Shown: positions 1-13,288, counted from the first letter of the stretch. The stretch is DNA of 64,000 nucleotides from Pycnopodia helianthoides (GCA_032158295.1 CM063249.1:16038078-16102077); one strand, 5' to 3'. Program-made: numbers and translations. Notes: a model not told the origin generated them from the letters alone.

Positions 1-423
1 TGCCATTTATTTAGAGGGTGAGAGTTCTGCATAACATTTATTTATTTTAAATTGCACACTATAAAACTAAAAAGTAAAACCAAAAACACTTTGTTTGGTG
101 TTTCAATTCTAATCTCACCCATTTATGTTAATTCATTAACCATACTAGCAAGGCTGTCTAGTCATGAATATTCAATTTAAATGACAAGCATCATTGCGCT
201 CAAGGTTAAACAAGTCCCGGCCTTCATAATTACACAAATCAAAAAGTGATCATTTCTCAACGATTTGGATGAAATCTCCTTTTTTCACAACCAATCACTT
301 TTCATTGATCACTTCTTGGAGGTGAAAGTGGTAAAATCATGAAAAACAAGAACCTGTGAAATGGCTATACGGACACGAAATATTTAGTAAACTTTCCAGA
401 GAGCATACACTCGGCAATCATAC
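1..423. other. AT-rich non-coding, probably first intron of the minus-strand MNT-like gene
   Basis: No coding exon is visible on either strand. If the MNT-like exon at 424-508 is right, this stretch is the start of its first intron, beginning with a donor whose minus-strand sequence is GTATGA (plus positions 418-423). The next exon would lie outside the window. Confidence 0.4.
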
Positions 424-508
424 CATCGTCATTTGCACGTGCTCCATATCCAATTTGCGCAGACCATTCCACAAACTTTGCAGCCTCTAAAAGCGTCTCA
501 ATGCTCAT
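424..508 (-). CDS. MNT: MNT-like MAX-binding repressor, first coding exon (Sin3-interacting domain), partial
   Basis: Read on the minus strand from ATG at 508-506, this exon encodes MSIETLLEAAKFVEW followed by SAQIGYGARANDD, then reaches a donor-like GTATGA. The first 15 residues closely match the N-terminus of vertebrate MNT and fit the amphipathic SID helix of the MAD/MNT family, which binds the PAH2 domain of Sin3 to recruit histone deacetylases. The basic helix-loop-helix-zipper exons that pair with MAX and bind CACGTG would lie left of the window. Without splicing, the frame runs on to a stop 19 codons later, so the splice at 424/423 is an inference. An upstream CTGCAG at 533-538 could be a splice acceptor for a 5' non-coding exon. 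The gene diverges from FKBP6. MXD/MXI1 is the alternative, but the MSIETLLEAA start favours MNT. Confidence 0.62.
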
Positions 509-1999
509 GACTGATGCTCCGATCAGCACCACCTGCAGACCATAGAAACTAAAGGCACGGATCTCACCGTTTTCTTCCTAAAATAATCAGTTTATACAAA
601 AACGTCCCCGAAATCGTCGATTCCTTGGAACATCCACAAAGATGGCGGGAGAAACCTACGTATAAGAATATGCATGCATGACATAATCTGGACGGCGCAC
701 CGTCCTTCATTGCATCGTACATGGGCGCAGTCCGTGCCAACACACCACGCGTACGTCTGACATCAAAACATATAATGGCATCGTTCATTTTTATTAAAGG
801 GGGTTTTGACACGTGTCGTTGTAGATTGTTTTACAAATAAAAAAAATATTTTGTAACAAAAAGCAAGATTTCAACTTCTACAATAATATTTTGATTAAAT
901 AAGTATATGTATTGCTATTTTTTTTTACTTGAGATTACTTTTTGAATAAAATCTAAACTATTTCAACTTCATTTACTTTTAGACAACCCCACCGATTATA
1001 GAATCAATCAATTAATTATGCAGACCGTCCCCTCATTGGTCAGTCGGTGTATCATGTGGCTGCTTGTTTACTACACACCTGCAATCACGTGGGAGTAACG
1101 GTAATGTCATTTTTTACTGTCTAGTCCATGCCTCTTTCTGGCATTAACAGGCAGTTTAAATTTGTATAGCCAGACTATTTTGTGGTTATTGAAGATAGCG
1201 GTGACGTTCGTCGGTAACCATAACACGTGATGCGTACGGCGCAGGTTTACTCACCGATGCTAATGAGATGCGACCCGCCTACTAATCCAAAATCCAATTA
1301 ACAATCGATACAGGATATATCGACTGACGTTTGTCCAACCGATGATTGAGGGCGCTGCCTCAACACACATACGACACATACACAATCGAATAACATGATG
1401 TTGGCTCACACGTGTGGACGTCAAAACGAATGAGAGTTTCAGTTAGTTCCTGTTTCAGCAGCGATCATAGGTGCATCCCCTCGCGTGGCATTAAATCAGT
1501 GAGTTTGTTGGCGATTTATGGTTTAAGTGCTCGACGTTTTAAAGTGAATGTTAAAATATACGAAAACGTGTTGAAGAACTTGGCGAACAAACACTCTAGT
1601 ATTAAGTAACATTCATTCATTCATTCAACAGTGTCGGGTGTGACGGTGAGTTAAAATAATAGATTTCTGCAGCTATGCTCTGGCATGTCTGGCTTTGCAA
1701 GAAGTGTAAATAGTACCATTCATTGACTGTACTCTGTACTGTAGAGTGTACTGTGTAGCCAGTGCCCAGTGTATTGTTAATCATGAGTACAAATTTATAA
1801 GTTATACATGCCGGAATAAAAAACAGTTTACATACTTATACTGCTGCTCTACGACTCGAGTACGACTTCTTTTCTAAACAGCAACTCACATGACTCAGCA
1901 AGCACTTACTTAATAGTAAATATTTTTTAGCCTTTTGCACGGTCAGCCATTTTTATGTATGTAGAGCTTCAAATTGGGGACAGCAGCTGAGCAGTGAAT
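509..1999. promoter_or_regulatory. Divergent MNT/FKBP6 intergenic region
   Basis: This unique-looking sequence separates the first MNT-like coding exon (minus) from the FKBP6 gene (plus). No convincing coding exon is seen; the open frame at 1412-1609 has no recognisable protein features. A strong GTGAGT donor at 1646 could end a 5' non-coding exon of FKBP6, because the first FKBP6 coding exon is itself preceded by a splice acceptor. Four CACGTG E-boxes lie inside and are listed separately. The exact transcription starts cannot be placed. Confidence 0.4.
810..1414. promoter_or_regulatory. Cluster of four canonical E-boxes (CACGTG)
   Basis: Perfect CACGTG palindromes occur at 810-815, 1086-1091, 1224-1229 and 1409-1414. 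By chance, about 0.15 would be expected in 605 bp. CACGTG is the site bound by MYC:MAX, MNT:MAX and USF dimers. Their position upstream of an MNT-like gene suggests autoregulation or cross-regulation within the MYC/MAX network. They could equally serve the divergent FKBP6 gene. Confidence 0.5.
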
Positions 2000-2008
2000 A
2001 GTTAGAAG

Positions 2009-2447
2009 TAGACCCAGGGCGCTGTACTCCTTTTTCAAAAAATTTGATGTTTATCAGTTCGCCCCAGGAACTTATTGTACGTAACTACATCAATCTTCAT
2101 TTTACCGGGTGCCCTGCCTCAACTGTGAAACCACGCGGTTGAGGCAGGGCACCTGTCAAATTTTAGACGGATCATCAATGAGACGGATGCCCCACCTCCC
2201 TCGGCCTCAACCGCATTGTTGTCAAAGTTGAGGCAGGGCACCCGTCTAAAATTTGACAGGTGCCCTGCCTCAACCGCGTGGTTTCACGGTTGATGCAGGG
2301 CACCCGGGATCCTGCTGAGAGCGTGATCACATTGATGTAGTTACGTACAATAAGTTCCTGGGGTGCTAGTACATGTAGTAGTACGACCGATAGGCCTAAA
2401 CGTCAAAATTTTCGAAAAAGGAGTACAGCGCCCCAGTAACTGGGTTA
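2009..2447. mobile_element. Nested-palindrome DNA element, copy 1, with 9-bp target duplication
   Basis: The element begins TAGACCCAG and ends with the inverted form CTGGGTTA. Both ends carry the inverted GGCGCTGTACTCC motif. The interior holds palindromic modules built on GTGCCCTGCCTCAAC and its complement. It is flanked by the perfect 9-bp direct repeat AGTTAGAAG (2000-2008 and 2448-2456), which proves insertion. No ORF for a transposase is present, so it is non-autonomous. A 9-bp duplication is typical of Mutator-like elements, but the superfamily is an inference. Confidence 0.85.
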
Positions 2448-2698
2448 AGTTAGAAGCATATTGTAATTTTATAAGTATCCACTTACTGTATTGTCATGGT
2501 ATGTAATGACACTTGCATCCAAAGAGATACATAAATACAATACAAGTTAAGCCTGAAGTCGAGGCTCTACATGCACATGGCGGATCTGTGCAAGTAGCGT
2601 ATAGTAGGCCTAGGGCTAGGCATAGCCCTGGTAGGACGTTTTTGCGTTGTATGCAATGGAGGAGTCCAACCTGGGCTAGGGCTAGGCATAGATAATAC

Positions 2699-3175
2699 TA
2701 GACCCAGTTACTGGGGCGCTGTACTCCTTTTTTTGAAAATTTTGACGTTTATCGGTCGTACTACAGACCAGGAACTTATTGTATGTAACGTATCAATCTT
2801 CATTTTACCGGGTGCCCTGCCTTAACCGTGAAACCACGCGGTTGAGGCAGGGCACCTGTCAAATTTTAGACGAGTGCCCTGCCTCAACTGTGACGACAAC
2901 GCGCTTGAGGGAGGTAGGGTACCCATCAATTAGACGGATGCCCCACCTCCCTCAACCGCGTTGTGTTCACAGTTGAGGCAGGGCACCCGTCTAAAATTTG
3001 ACAGGTGCCCTGCCTCAACCGCGTGGTTTCACGGTTGAGGCAGGGCACCCGGGATCCTGCTGAGAACGTGATCGCATTGATGTAGTTGTGTACAATAAGT
3101 TCCTGGGGTGCTAGTACGACCGATAAATGCCAACATTTTCGAAAAAGGAGTACAGCGCCCTAGTAACTGGGTCTA
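2699..3175. mobile_element. Nested-palindrome DNA element, copy 2, with 9-bp target duplication
   Basis: This is the same family as the element at 2009-2447, with more complete termini. TAGACCCAGTTACTGGGGCG at the left is inverted at the right end. It is flanked by the perfect 9-bp repeat AGATAATAC (2690-2698 and 3176-3184). The two copies have different target duplications, so they inserted independently 251 bp apart. Small ORFs inside are by-products of the palindromes. Confidence 0.88.
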
Positions 3176-3797
3176 AGATAATACTATAGTATAGAGCCAG
3201 TGAGTGAGTCAGTCAGTCATTGTTTGCAGGGGTTTCGTTGCAAGGGCAAAGATTGTTTACCAAAACAATGTCAAAATATAGTTGTCAATATGGACCCCTT
3301 GCACTGACATAAACGCGGCCACTTTCTGTCCATGGTCTGCTTTTTTGGGAGTTCGATTGCTTGTTGTAAAGTTTATGTCAGTGCATGAGCGCGTTTACTG
3401 CACAGTATAAAAAAACACAAAGTGAAACTGACTCCTAAAATAAAATGATGCAACCAAGATTTTTTTGTGGTGATGACATCAGGTGAATTTGGTCAATGCA
3501 AATATAATTGTTACAGAAACACCTACATGTAGTTGGGTTTTTTCAGGAAGACATATAGTCGTTATCATGGAGGTAATTTGAGGTACTGTATTATTAAAAT
3601 TAGGCCCTTCTCCATGGTAACAACCTCAAAGAGACATGCAGGCTTCACACACTCCATCCATGTTGACAACTAGATTTGGACCTTAAATAAGCAGGTCAAA
3701 GACAAAAGTGGTTACGGTTAAGTAAGAATGCAAGAATGTTTATTTTCAACCTTGTGTCTTGTGTACATTTTCCCCCATTTTCAGAATAAACACAACC

Positions 3798-6700
3798 ATG
3801 GAGCCCCTGAGTCACGTAGAAAGCCTTGAAGACGAGTTCCACGTCAACTTGTCTGAGCCAGTAGACCTTGAAGAACTCTGTAAACCAGAGGGTGAAGGTG
3901 TGGAGTTTGAAGTGTGTCAACCAGTGGGTATGTGAACTTCATAATGGAGATTAAAGAGGTTACATGTACATGTACTTTTTTTGTTGCAAGTGTCTCTATT
4001 GTATTGTTAGTAAATGGCTAAGTAATACAGGGGTGCTGACTGCTGAGGGTGCCCTACTACCCCACCCCGCCCCCATTCACAAGCTAAAATGTACTCGTTG
4101 CAGCTAAACAAATGACAGTGTAGTCCTGTAGCAAATGACTATCAATGAATTTTTGACTTTGGATCTGAAAATGATCCTTGCTGTTGTGTTTACAAACCCT
4201 ATGCTAATTCATGTATTTAATATTTTCCCTAAGGCAACGCTTGAGGGCGCTAGGAGCTTTCCATGCTTGTTACGCGCCTAGGCTTGCGCCTTGTTTTCCT
4301 GGAGTTGTTTATCATAACAAAACACTACACTTGCTGTATGAATAGGCGGCATTGGCTATGTCTGGATCACCACTTGAACATGTGTTGAAGCAAAGGGTTA
4401 GTCAGCCATGTCGGCAGTCACCGATTCGGACTCAGCCTAGAAACAATATTGTTTTGACGTTAGGTTATTGTGCACTTGTCAGTTCTTGTCATTTCTTTTT
4501 TCAGCTACTTGTTTTCTGTGGCAGTTTGAGGTTTTACACCACTGCCATTTTTTTTTTTAGAACTACCACAACACATAAAGTGATTATTTTTCACGCCGGC
4601 AAACCTTACTAAGATTGTATCTCCACCGTGCAAAGTTTCAAATCTTACTTATAATTATTGTTCATTGATTCCTTCCTTCATCTTTGGTCACTCAGAGTTG
4701 ACTGAGAAGAACTACTTCGATGGAGAAGATGTCTTCAAGCAGTTGAACCGTGAGATGGTGGACCCTGATGATGAGGAACCAGGAGATGAAAATCTGGTGA
4801 GACACGTCACCAAAGCCCTTTAATACTGAATAAATAATGGCTTCAAAACAGTTTTTGTTTAAGGGTGTATACAAAAATTAGTTTAAAGGAACATTACAGA
4901 ATTGGTTTTTGCTAACAAAACAGTTGCTGGCAGTGTAAGCACTTTATGTAATCCACCATATACATAAACTGACAAACCTGTAGAAGTTTGAGATCAATCG
5001 GCCATCTGGGTCACGAGAAAATAGTGAAAAACCGATTACACATTTGCATGAAATCATATAGATTCAACAAATGAATAAAACGCTCACTGAGCGATAAACT
5101 CCAATCGGAAAATTAGTTTATCCATTTCTCATCAAATATGGCATTTCAGACAGAAATATTTCAATGGATATTTTCTGCTACATCTATCATCATCATTAGA
5201 CCGTGTAAGTTTTATGTAAATCTGTGATCAAAAAGTATATTTTACAAGTTTTTTTCTTACCAATTCTGTAATGTTCCTTTAATTTGTTTAGTGTAATTTA
5301 AAACATTTGGAAAATGTGTGGTGGTCGGAAACAGAGAAACTTCTGCCAGTGGTGGTTGGGGAATCCTGAGTGCCAGGCGGGTTTTCCGGCACTTACCACT
5401 GTGGGCAGAACCCTGAAGATGCTCTCAGATTTGCACTTAACTTACATGGTATAGACATTGTCATGGTGGAAAACTTCCTCAAAATATTTTTGCTTGAAAT
5501 GCTGTCGTTTTTGAGAAAGTAGTAAAACAATTATTTTGTTGTAACTTTCACAGGTTTGTTATTCATGTCGTGGGTCACACTAAAGTGCGAATACTGGTCT
5601 TTGATAATTACCAATGTTGTCCGCATGCTTTCTCTATTGATATTAACATATTTACAGATAACTCCAGGGATTACTAACAGGTGGAAAATGCCTTTATTTC
5701 AACATACCTCCTAAAATGTTGATCGTAGTGTTGTACCTTTTTGTCAGCAATGATTCTCACTCTGTGCAAACCAGTTACTGGTCCACGGTAAACTGTAATG
5801 GTTCCCTCTCAATTTTCCTTTACAGACTCCATTTGAAAAGATCGCCAGGCGTATGCGCCCTGTAATCGGGGATGGCGGTGTGATGAAGAGAGTCATCAAA
5901 GTTGGTTCTGGAGAGGTCATAGGTCAAAGTGATACTGCAACAGGTCAGTTGTCAACTAGTTGTAAACATTTGCCAGAGAGTTGACCAACCAATTGAAACC
6001 CCTTGACTGCAGTTGTGTATGGTAGAACAACTCATGTACAGAACTATCTGTGTGTATGCATTCACGACATTATAACAATCAGGGAGGAGAATTTTTTGAC
6101 CTTTACTGGAATTAAAGGTACATGTTGCCTTAGATCGGGCGAGTTGGTCCATAAAAAGCTTTTGTAACTGTTTAAAAGTAGAATACAATGATCCACACAA
6201 ATATGCCTCAAAATTACATGGTTTACATCGTTAAATAACATGGTTGGCCATTTTGTGGAGTCAAATTTATTTTTGACTCCACAAAATGGCCGACCGTGTT
6301 AGTTCGCAAAGTAAAAGGAAAACCATGCAATTTTTAGGCATATTCGTGTGGATCATTGTATTCTACTTTTAAACATCTTTCTAACCATTATGCATTTTTA
6401 TAGAACAACTCGTCCGATCCAAGGCAACGTGTCCCTTTAAGCTTGGACGGTTTTTCAGTACTACTTAGTAGTCATGGTATCTGTTCAATACTGAACGAAA
6501 GCGAGAGCTGTTTTTAGAAATACGGACACGCTCGGGTTTCAATGTCACATTCAGCAATATGAACAAAACTTTGACCACATGTGCTGTAGCCCCTACAAAA
6601 AAAAACTAGCAGACCGATCAAGGGTTTCACCTCAATAGAATACTCTTAGCATATTCTGGAATGCCATCTATGAAGGATTTGGGGTTGAGTAATGAAAAAG

Positions 6701-9700
6701 TGACGAGAGCGAGAGTGGTCTGTTAATCTGGAGGTTGCAGGTTCAAATCCCGCTCTAGTCAATTTTCTCTTTGTGCAACCCCAAATTATTAAAAATTTAC
6801 CTAGCCAGTTACCCTTGGGGCTTATTACTTGTCATTTATGAAGAGAAAACAATGTGCTTCACATAATGTACCCGATACCAGTCATTCAGAACTTTTTTTA
6901 TGTCTGCCTGTTTAAAAATATAGATGTTGTTGTCCTCTGGTACAAACAAAACATGCGCATTGATTTACTTCTGTGGGTACTGGGAATACTGCTCTTCAAA
7001 GCTCCTTGAAATCTAAATCTCATGAGGTTGAAATACTAAGTCATGATACATCGCCTCCGTCTGCCCCCCAAAAATGCCTCTCGTCATTTTGTTAAGTAAC
7101 ATGTTTAAATATCTTGGTAGAAAGTGGGGGCAAAATAGCTACCTTTTGAGAGAGTGTGGGGGACAAAGGCCCCTCTCTCAAAATTGCCACCGCCCATGCT
7201 TTAGGTCCAAAGTGTCATGTTAATCCTTTGTTATGCTCTTCTCTTTTCAGTTCATTATAATGGGTACCTTGAATATTCCGATGACCCGTATGATTCAACT
7301 AGACTACGCAACAGACCAGAGAAACACCGTCTGGGAGAGGGTAAGAGGCGAAGAAGGACAAATACAACGCTGTTGATGGTTATTGTTTTCTTTTGAATTA
7401 TTATATTTTCTGAAGAGTGTTTTAAAATGAGTTGTCAGTGTGGTTTGCCCTTAGTTGATTTTAGTGGACAGTTCAAAACAGGGACCTGTAGCCTGAAAGT
7501 ATTAAATATGTACCTACAGTACAGAATGCAACCGTGTAGTCCATTACAACAACAATATACCTCTTGCATTATACATAACATGCTCGAGCAGCGCCCTTAC
7601 TGAGGTCAAAGGAAGACCTCTCATTGATTCTTACCGAGGTCAAAGGAAGACCTCTCATTGGTTTTCACTGAGGTCAAACGAAGACCTCTCAAAGGCTCTC
7701 ACTGAGGTCAAAGGAAGACCTCTTATTGGTTTTCACTGAGGTCAAAGGAAGACGTCTTATTGGCCCTTACTGAGGTCAAAGGAAGACCTCTCATTGGTTT
7801 TCACTGAGGTCAAAGAAAAACCTCTCAATGGCTCTCACTGAGGTCAAACAAAGACCTCTTATTGGCTCCTAATGAGGTCAAAGGAAGACCTCTCATTGAT
7901 TCTTACTGTGGTCAAAGGAAGACCTCTCATTGGTTTTCACTGAGGTCAAAGAAAAACCTCTCAATGGCTCTCACTGAGGTCAAAGGAAGACCTCTTATTG
8001 GCTCCAAATGAGGTCAAAGGAAGATTTCTCATTTGCTTTCACTGAGGTCAAAGAAAGACTTCTCATTGGCCCTTACTGAGGTCAAAGAAAGACCTCTCAT
8101 TGATTTTCACTGAGGTCAAAGAAAGATTTCTCATTTGCTTTCACTGAGGTCAAAGAAAGACTTCTCATTGGCTCTCACTGAGGTCAAAGGAAGACCTCTC
8201 ATTGGCTCTCACTGAGGTCAAAGAAAGATTTCTCATTTGCTTTCACTGACGTCAAAGAAAGACTTCTCATTGGCTCTCACTGAGGTCAAAGGAAGACTTC
8301 TCATTGGCTCTCACTGAGGTCAAAGGAAGACCTCTCATTGGCTCTCACTGAGGTCAAAGGAAGACCTCTCATTGGCTCTCACTGAGGTCAAAGGAAGACC
8401 TCTCATTGGCTCTCACTGAGGTCAAAGGAAGACCTCTCATTGGCTCTCACTGAGGTCAAAGGAAGACCTCTCATTGGCTCCAATTGAGGTGCTTGGGCTA
8501 AGACTAAGGCTCTGACGGTTATTTTGGAAACATGCACTTTCAGTAACAGTGGCTTTAAACTGGCAGATGGAGCCTAAGCAGGAGCCAAAACCCTAAGGTT
8601 TCAAAAGGGGTCAAAAGACTGAAGGGACATAGGAATTCTGGCCCCCTTTTTGAATCACCAGTAGAACTAGATAATAAAAGACGTCCATTTGGGGTCGGGT
8701 GGGGGCGGAGGTTATGGGGGTGGGGGTGCATTGTTTCATATTATGTATCAAGTAGTGACACATGATATGGGCTCAAAACTGAAACTCAGTTGATCCTTGC
8801 CCTTTGCCCTGGGCGACTTAACAGGTTTTGTAATTCCACACATTGAGGTGAATGTATCTGCCTTATTTTTGTCCTTTGAATTGTTGATGTTTAGGTAAAG
8901 TCATCGAAGGTCTGGACGTAGCTATTTCAACGATGCGTAAAGGTGAAATATCCCAGTTTTTGATTAAACCTGAGTATGCATTTGGAGCTATGGGGGTACC
9001 ACCGAGGATACCAGAAAATGCATCTAGTAAGTAAGGAATTCAGGGTAAATGTCTGTAGTTCTAATATTTAAAAGTTGAAACGTTGAGACCAAAAGAACTC
9101 ACTCCGCGGCAGTGCAGTTAATAACGAGAAGTTCCCCGATCCACAAAGCTAAAGTAGTAGTCCAGGCCGATTTCCTACCTCCCGCCCAGGTAGTACTTAA
9201 TAAGCAGGACAATTCTTTTCAGAACGGAGAAGTCTCCCGAATTCCGAAAATCTACTCCGCGGTAGTAGAACAAATAGCAAGACAAGTTCTCTAAAGAACA
9301 AAATCTACACAGCAAAGTAGATAGTTATACACATGGTGTTACCGCAAACCGAGTATACATTGATACCTCACCATGCAATGCCTCAAAAACCATATAATAT
9401 TATATATTATATATTAAATATTTGAGTTCTTATGAAAAAGTCAATTTTCTGTCAGTTGCCAGAATTTACTTGACCTTAACCAGTTAATGCTGGATGACGT
9501 ATTAACACGCCAATTTTTCCCCGAATGTATGCTGAGGGACGTGACTTTTTGTATTCTTGTGTTACATTGAATGATCAGGGCTCGACAGTTAGTTTGTTTT
9601 TGCCCAAACTTCCCCGGCAAAAAGAGACACAATTGAGACTAAGTCTGTGCATTTGCAGTTATTTTTGTAAATATGTAGCCATTTCTAAAAACGTTTTGCC

Positions 9701-12700
9701 TCTTCAAAACAGCATTTTGACTTTGCGAAATCCGGAATCACCTTGCAAAAAAATCCCAAAACATTAACAGAATCAAAACAAAATCAAGAAGAAACATATC
9801 TTACAATTATACAGTAAATTACTCTTTTTGTTCATCCAGGGTATCCTAAATTGTGAGATTTGTCAAAATTTCACCATGTCCCTAGCAATCAGACAGGTGA
9901 TTTGTGGAGGCCTGATTGGATGACTGGAACAAAGGTTACCCTTACTTTCCACTCTGGAGCATCCACAGAGCATGCACTCACCTAGCATAGGACCAGACAT
10001 ACAAATTCAACAGATTTGAAACTTATTATAATTCATTTCATCGCATAAACGATAAAATAAATGAATTGCCGCGGAGGACCCCCAAGTCAGTATGCGCGGG
10101 TCATCTGAGAATAACAATGGAGTGTTCAGGGGTTTGTTTGAATAGAGGAGCTTTTTGACTGAAGACCACTTAGGGAGACTTATACTCGGACGATAAAATA
10201 ATGAACACATCTGTATAAGCAAAATTGACTGTTTTGTCGCAGCTTAAAAAACGCTTTTATTTCGAACACATTTAAACAAGAAAAACTCAACTGCAAAACT
10301 TGTGCATTAAACCTTGCACAGCTTAAAATTGCCATGGAGTTGATAACCCCTTTAGCTAAAAGAACTGGCATACTTTGCCCAGTATGCAATAACTACAACA
10401 TTAGGCATCTGGGCACGCCTACCCACAGATGCTACTACAAAACCCTGGCACACATACCCACAGGAAAAGAAGTATCACAATATCACAAATGCACTGGCAT
10501 CCGTGCACCCATGCAGTCTGGTTAGAAATCACAGTGCACTAAATATTCCATCTTTAGTGATTTATTCCTTTGTTTTTGTTTTGTTTTTCCTCCCAGTTTT
10601 GTTTGAGGTGGAGCTCTTGAATTTAACGGACAACCCTGTATCTGGAGACTTTGATACTTGGACAGTTGAACAGAGGAAGTCGGCAACATTTGCTGAGATT
10701 CTCAACGTGGCAAATGCAGAGCGCAAGGTTAGCTTGAGACAATTTGTATGATTTTGTGTCTACCTGGAGCCCACCAGAAGCCATGGCCTCTTGTTGTCCC
10801 TGGTCATGGCCTTGGTGCCCCTGTAAAAGTTTCCCGATTATTTTTCCAATGGAAGCGCCCTTTGCAAAATGAAAATATCCTTGCCCTCTCGGAGAGGAAA
10901 TTCCTGGCCTGCCTATGCACACATTGTGCCTGCCAACCTTTGACCCACTGTGGGATCTTTTGGAACATTAGACAGCCTTGCAATGTTTCAGCTGTCAGCA
11001 TTTTTCTTGGCCTGCCATTGAAAATTGAAAAATACAGTACAAAGTCTCATTTGGCCAGGCACTTTCCTCATTTTTTGACGAACTGCAGTTTCATTCCAAG
11101 TATGAATAAGAGTAGGAGCTTAAAAACAAACAAATGTGTTTGATAGTGTACATACATGTAACAACCCTGCCCTATAATTCTTTAACCTTGCCTGTCCTCA
11201 CTCAACCCTTCAAAATCCAACTGCACGTTTTGTTGAATTCAGTTGGACTGAGGACTGCACGAGTAAACTGACTGTGCTTTTGCATGAGATCAGGCATACC
11301 ACCATAATCAAGAGTGCAGCAGTTTGGGTGATGATGTTGGGTTGTGTTAGGTTGAAGAAGCATCCCAGTAGATCACTTGAGGGGTTGGGGTTAGGGGTCG
11401 ACCAAAGTTTTCAACATCATCTCGGTCATACAAAGAGTATGACAGGAGAAAGGGGGTATGACTTTTTTTTAAAGGTGTGTAAAATATTGATATTTGAATA
11501 GGGGAAAAAAAGCGATAAGTAGTTCTCTCTTTACAACCTGAAAATTTTGAAAAACTTTGGATGATCCCTCATAGCACTCTGTACCGATGACTTCATTTTG
11601 CTCAAATACCTGTATGCAGGGCTTGAATTTTGGGGAAAATCCACAAGACACACAGGACTTGTAACCCAACCTTTTTACTGGACCAGAAATAATTTTGCAA
11701 GACCAGATTCAAACTGAGAAAAGACTTTCTTGCACAGCACTGAGACATTTAAGAGAAGATTGACCTCGTTGTCTTTAAGGGTATTAAGTATCAAATCATT
11801 ACTCAAAGTCAACATTTGAACATAATTCGTTTCTGTTCAAGATATTATAGAGTGAGTTACATAAATTGCTGTTGAATTGAAAACACAAGACCGCCGGACT
11901 TGTCCGGTCATGAGTTTACTGGCCAAAAACTAAAATCACTGGCCTCGGGCCTGCGGTATGCCAGACAAACATTCTATCACCTAGCTCTCAGGCGATCACC
12001 GCAGTAGTACAGTCGGTGCACACAAGTAAACATAAAGCATGAACATATACACGCCATATGTTAATGAAATTTGACTTGTGTGAGATCAAGGTACTGAGCT
12101 CTTATTACTATACCTCATACATATTCATGACCGAGAGTCGAATTCTTACTGGTCCATTCAACATCACGTGCCAGACGCTATATTTGCTGCTTACCAAGCC
12201 GGCACGCGAGTATTCACGCACATGGTAAATGCGCATGACAAGTAGACTGTCGCCCGGACAGCCCCCGGGCGACAGTTTACTTGTCATGCACTTTACGATC
12301 GTGGAACTGTTCACTGGGTGTTGTCCGCATGCGCGAACATCGCTCTAGCGACATCCAACACATGAAAAACTTATCCCGGATGCAATTTATCATTTCACAG
12401 TCGTCATTTTCCCCTTGGTCCTAATATTGTACTGATGACTGAATATGTATGAGGTATAGTAAAACAAATATAACATGGTTTATATCGGTTGATCAGTCGA
12501 TAATAACTCCCTCGGTATTGGAAGTTGACAAACTAGTTTGTCAACTTCCAATACCTCGGGGAGCTAATATCGACTGTTCATCCTCAAACCATGTTATATT
12601 TGTATATTATTTAGCATTAGTGTGGAGTACTATTTGTTGTTTATTCCTTGCCTCGTTTTAACTTTCCTGTTTTTGAGGAGTGAGTTCTTATTGTTAAACC

Positions 12701-13245
12701 AACCTTACTTTTCACAGGGTGGTAATGATCTTTATCAAAATAAACTGTTCTCCAAAGCCAGTTATCATTATGGAAAGGTAAGAAAAATATAATTTTTTAT
12801 GAAAACCTTTGCTAACTTGATGACATTTTCATACAAAACGGTTAGCATGGCTAACAAGTTCCCAATCAGAAGTACATGTAACTCTCTCTTACATTTGTCT
12901 CATTTTGTAAAGCTTTACATTTTTTTGTGTAATCCATATCAGGCCATCAGACTCCTTGAAGAAGCTAGACTAGCCGACGAGTCCGAAGAAGAGGAAATGA
13001 AACGAGTACTGCTCAAGTTGTACCTCAACGCGGCCCTATGTAACATCAAGCTTTGCAACTCAACGAGAGCATTGTCAAACTGCATGAAGGCGTTAGATAT
13101 TGATTCCAAGAATGTCAAAGCTATGTTTAGACGGGGCCAGGTAACTAAATACAAGTTTATACAATGCTAAATCACACATCGGTGTGAGGGCAAAATACTA
13201 TGCAAATTTTGGATGCATTTGAGTGCATTGTCGCAGAGTATAATC

Positions 13246-13288
<43 letters not shown>

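Noticed and set aside
1412..1609. 65-aa ORF upstream of FKBP6
   Set aside because: There are no family features. At best it lies in a 5' non-coding exon ending at 1645.
10748..11143. 131-aa plus-strand ORF
   Set aside because: It begins inside the AGGCCTGG repeat in FKBP6 intron 6. No splice logic or domain supports it.
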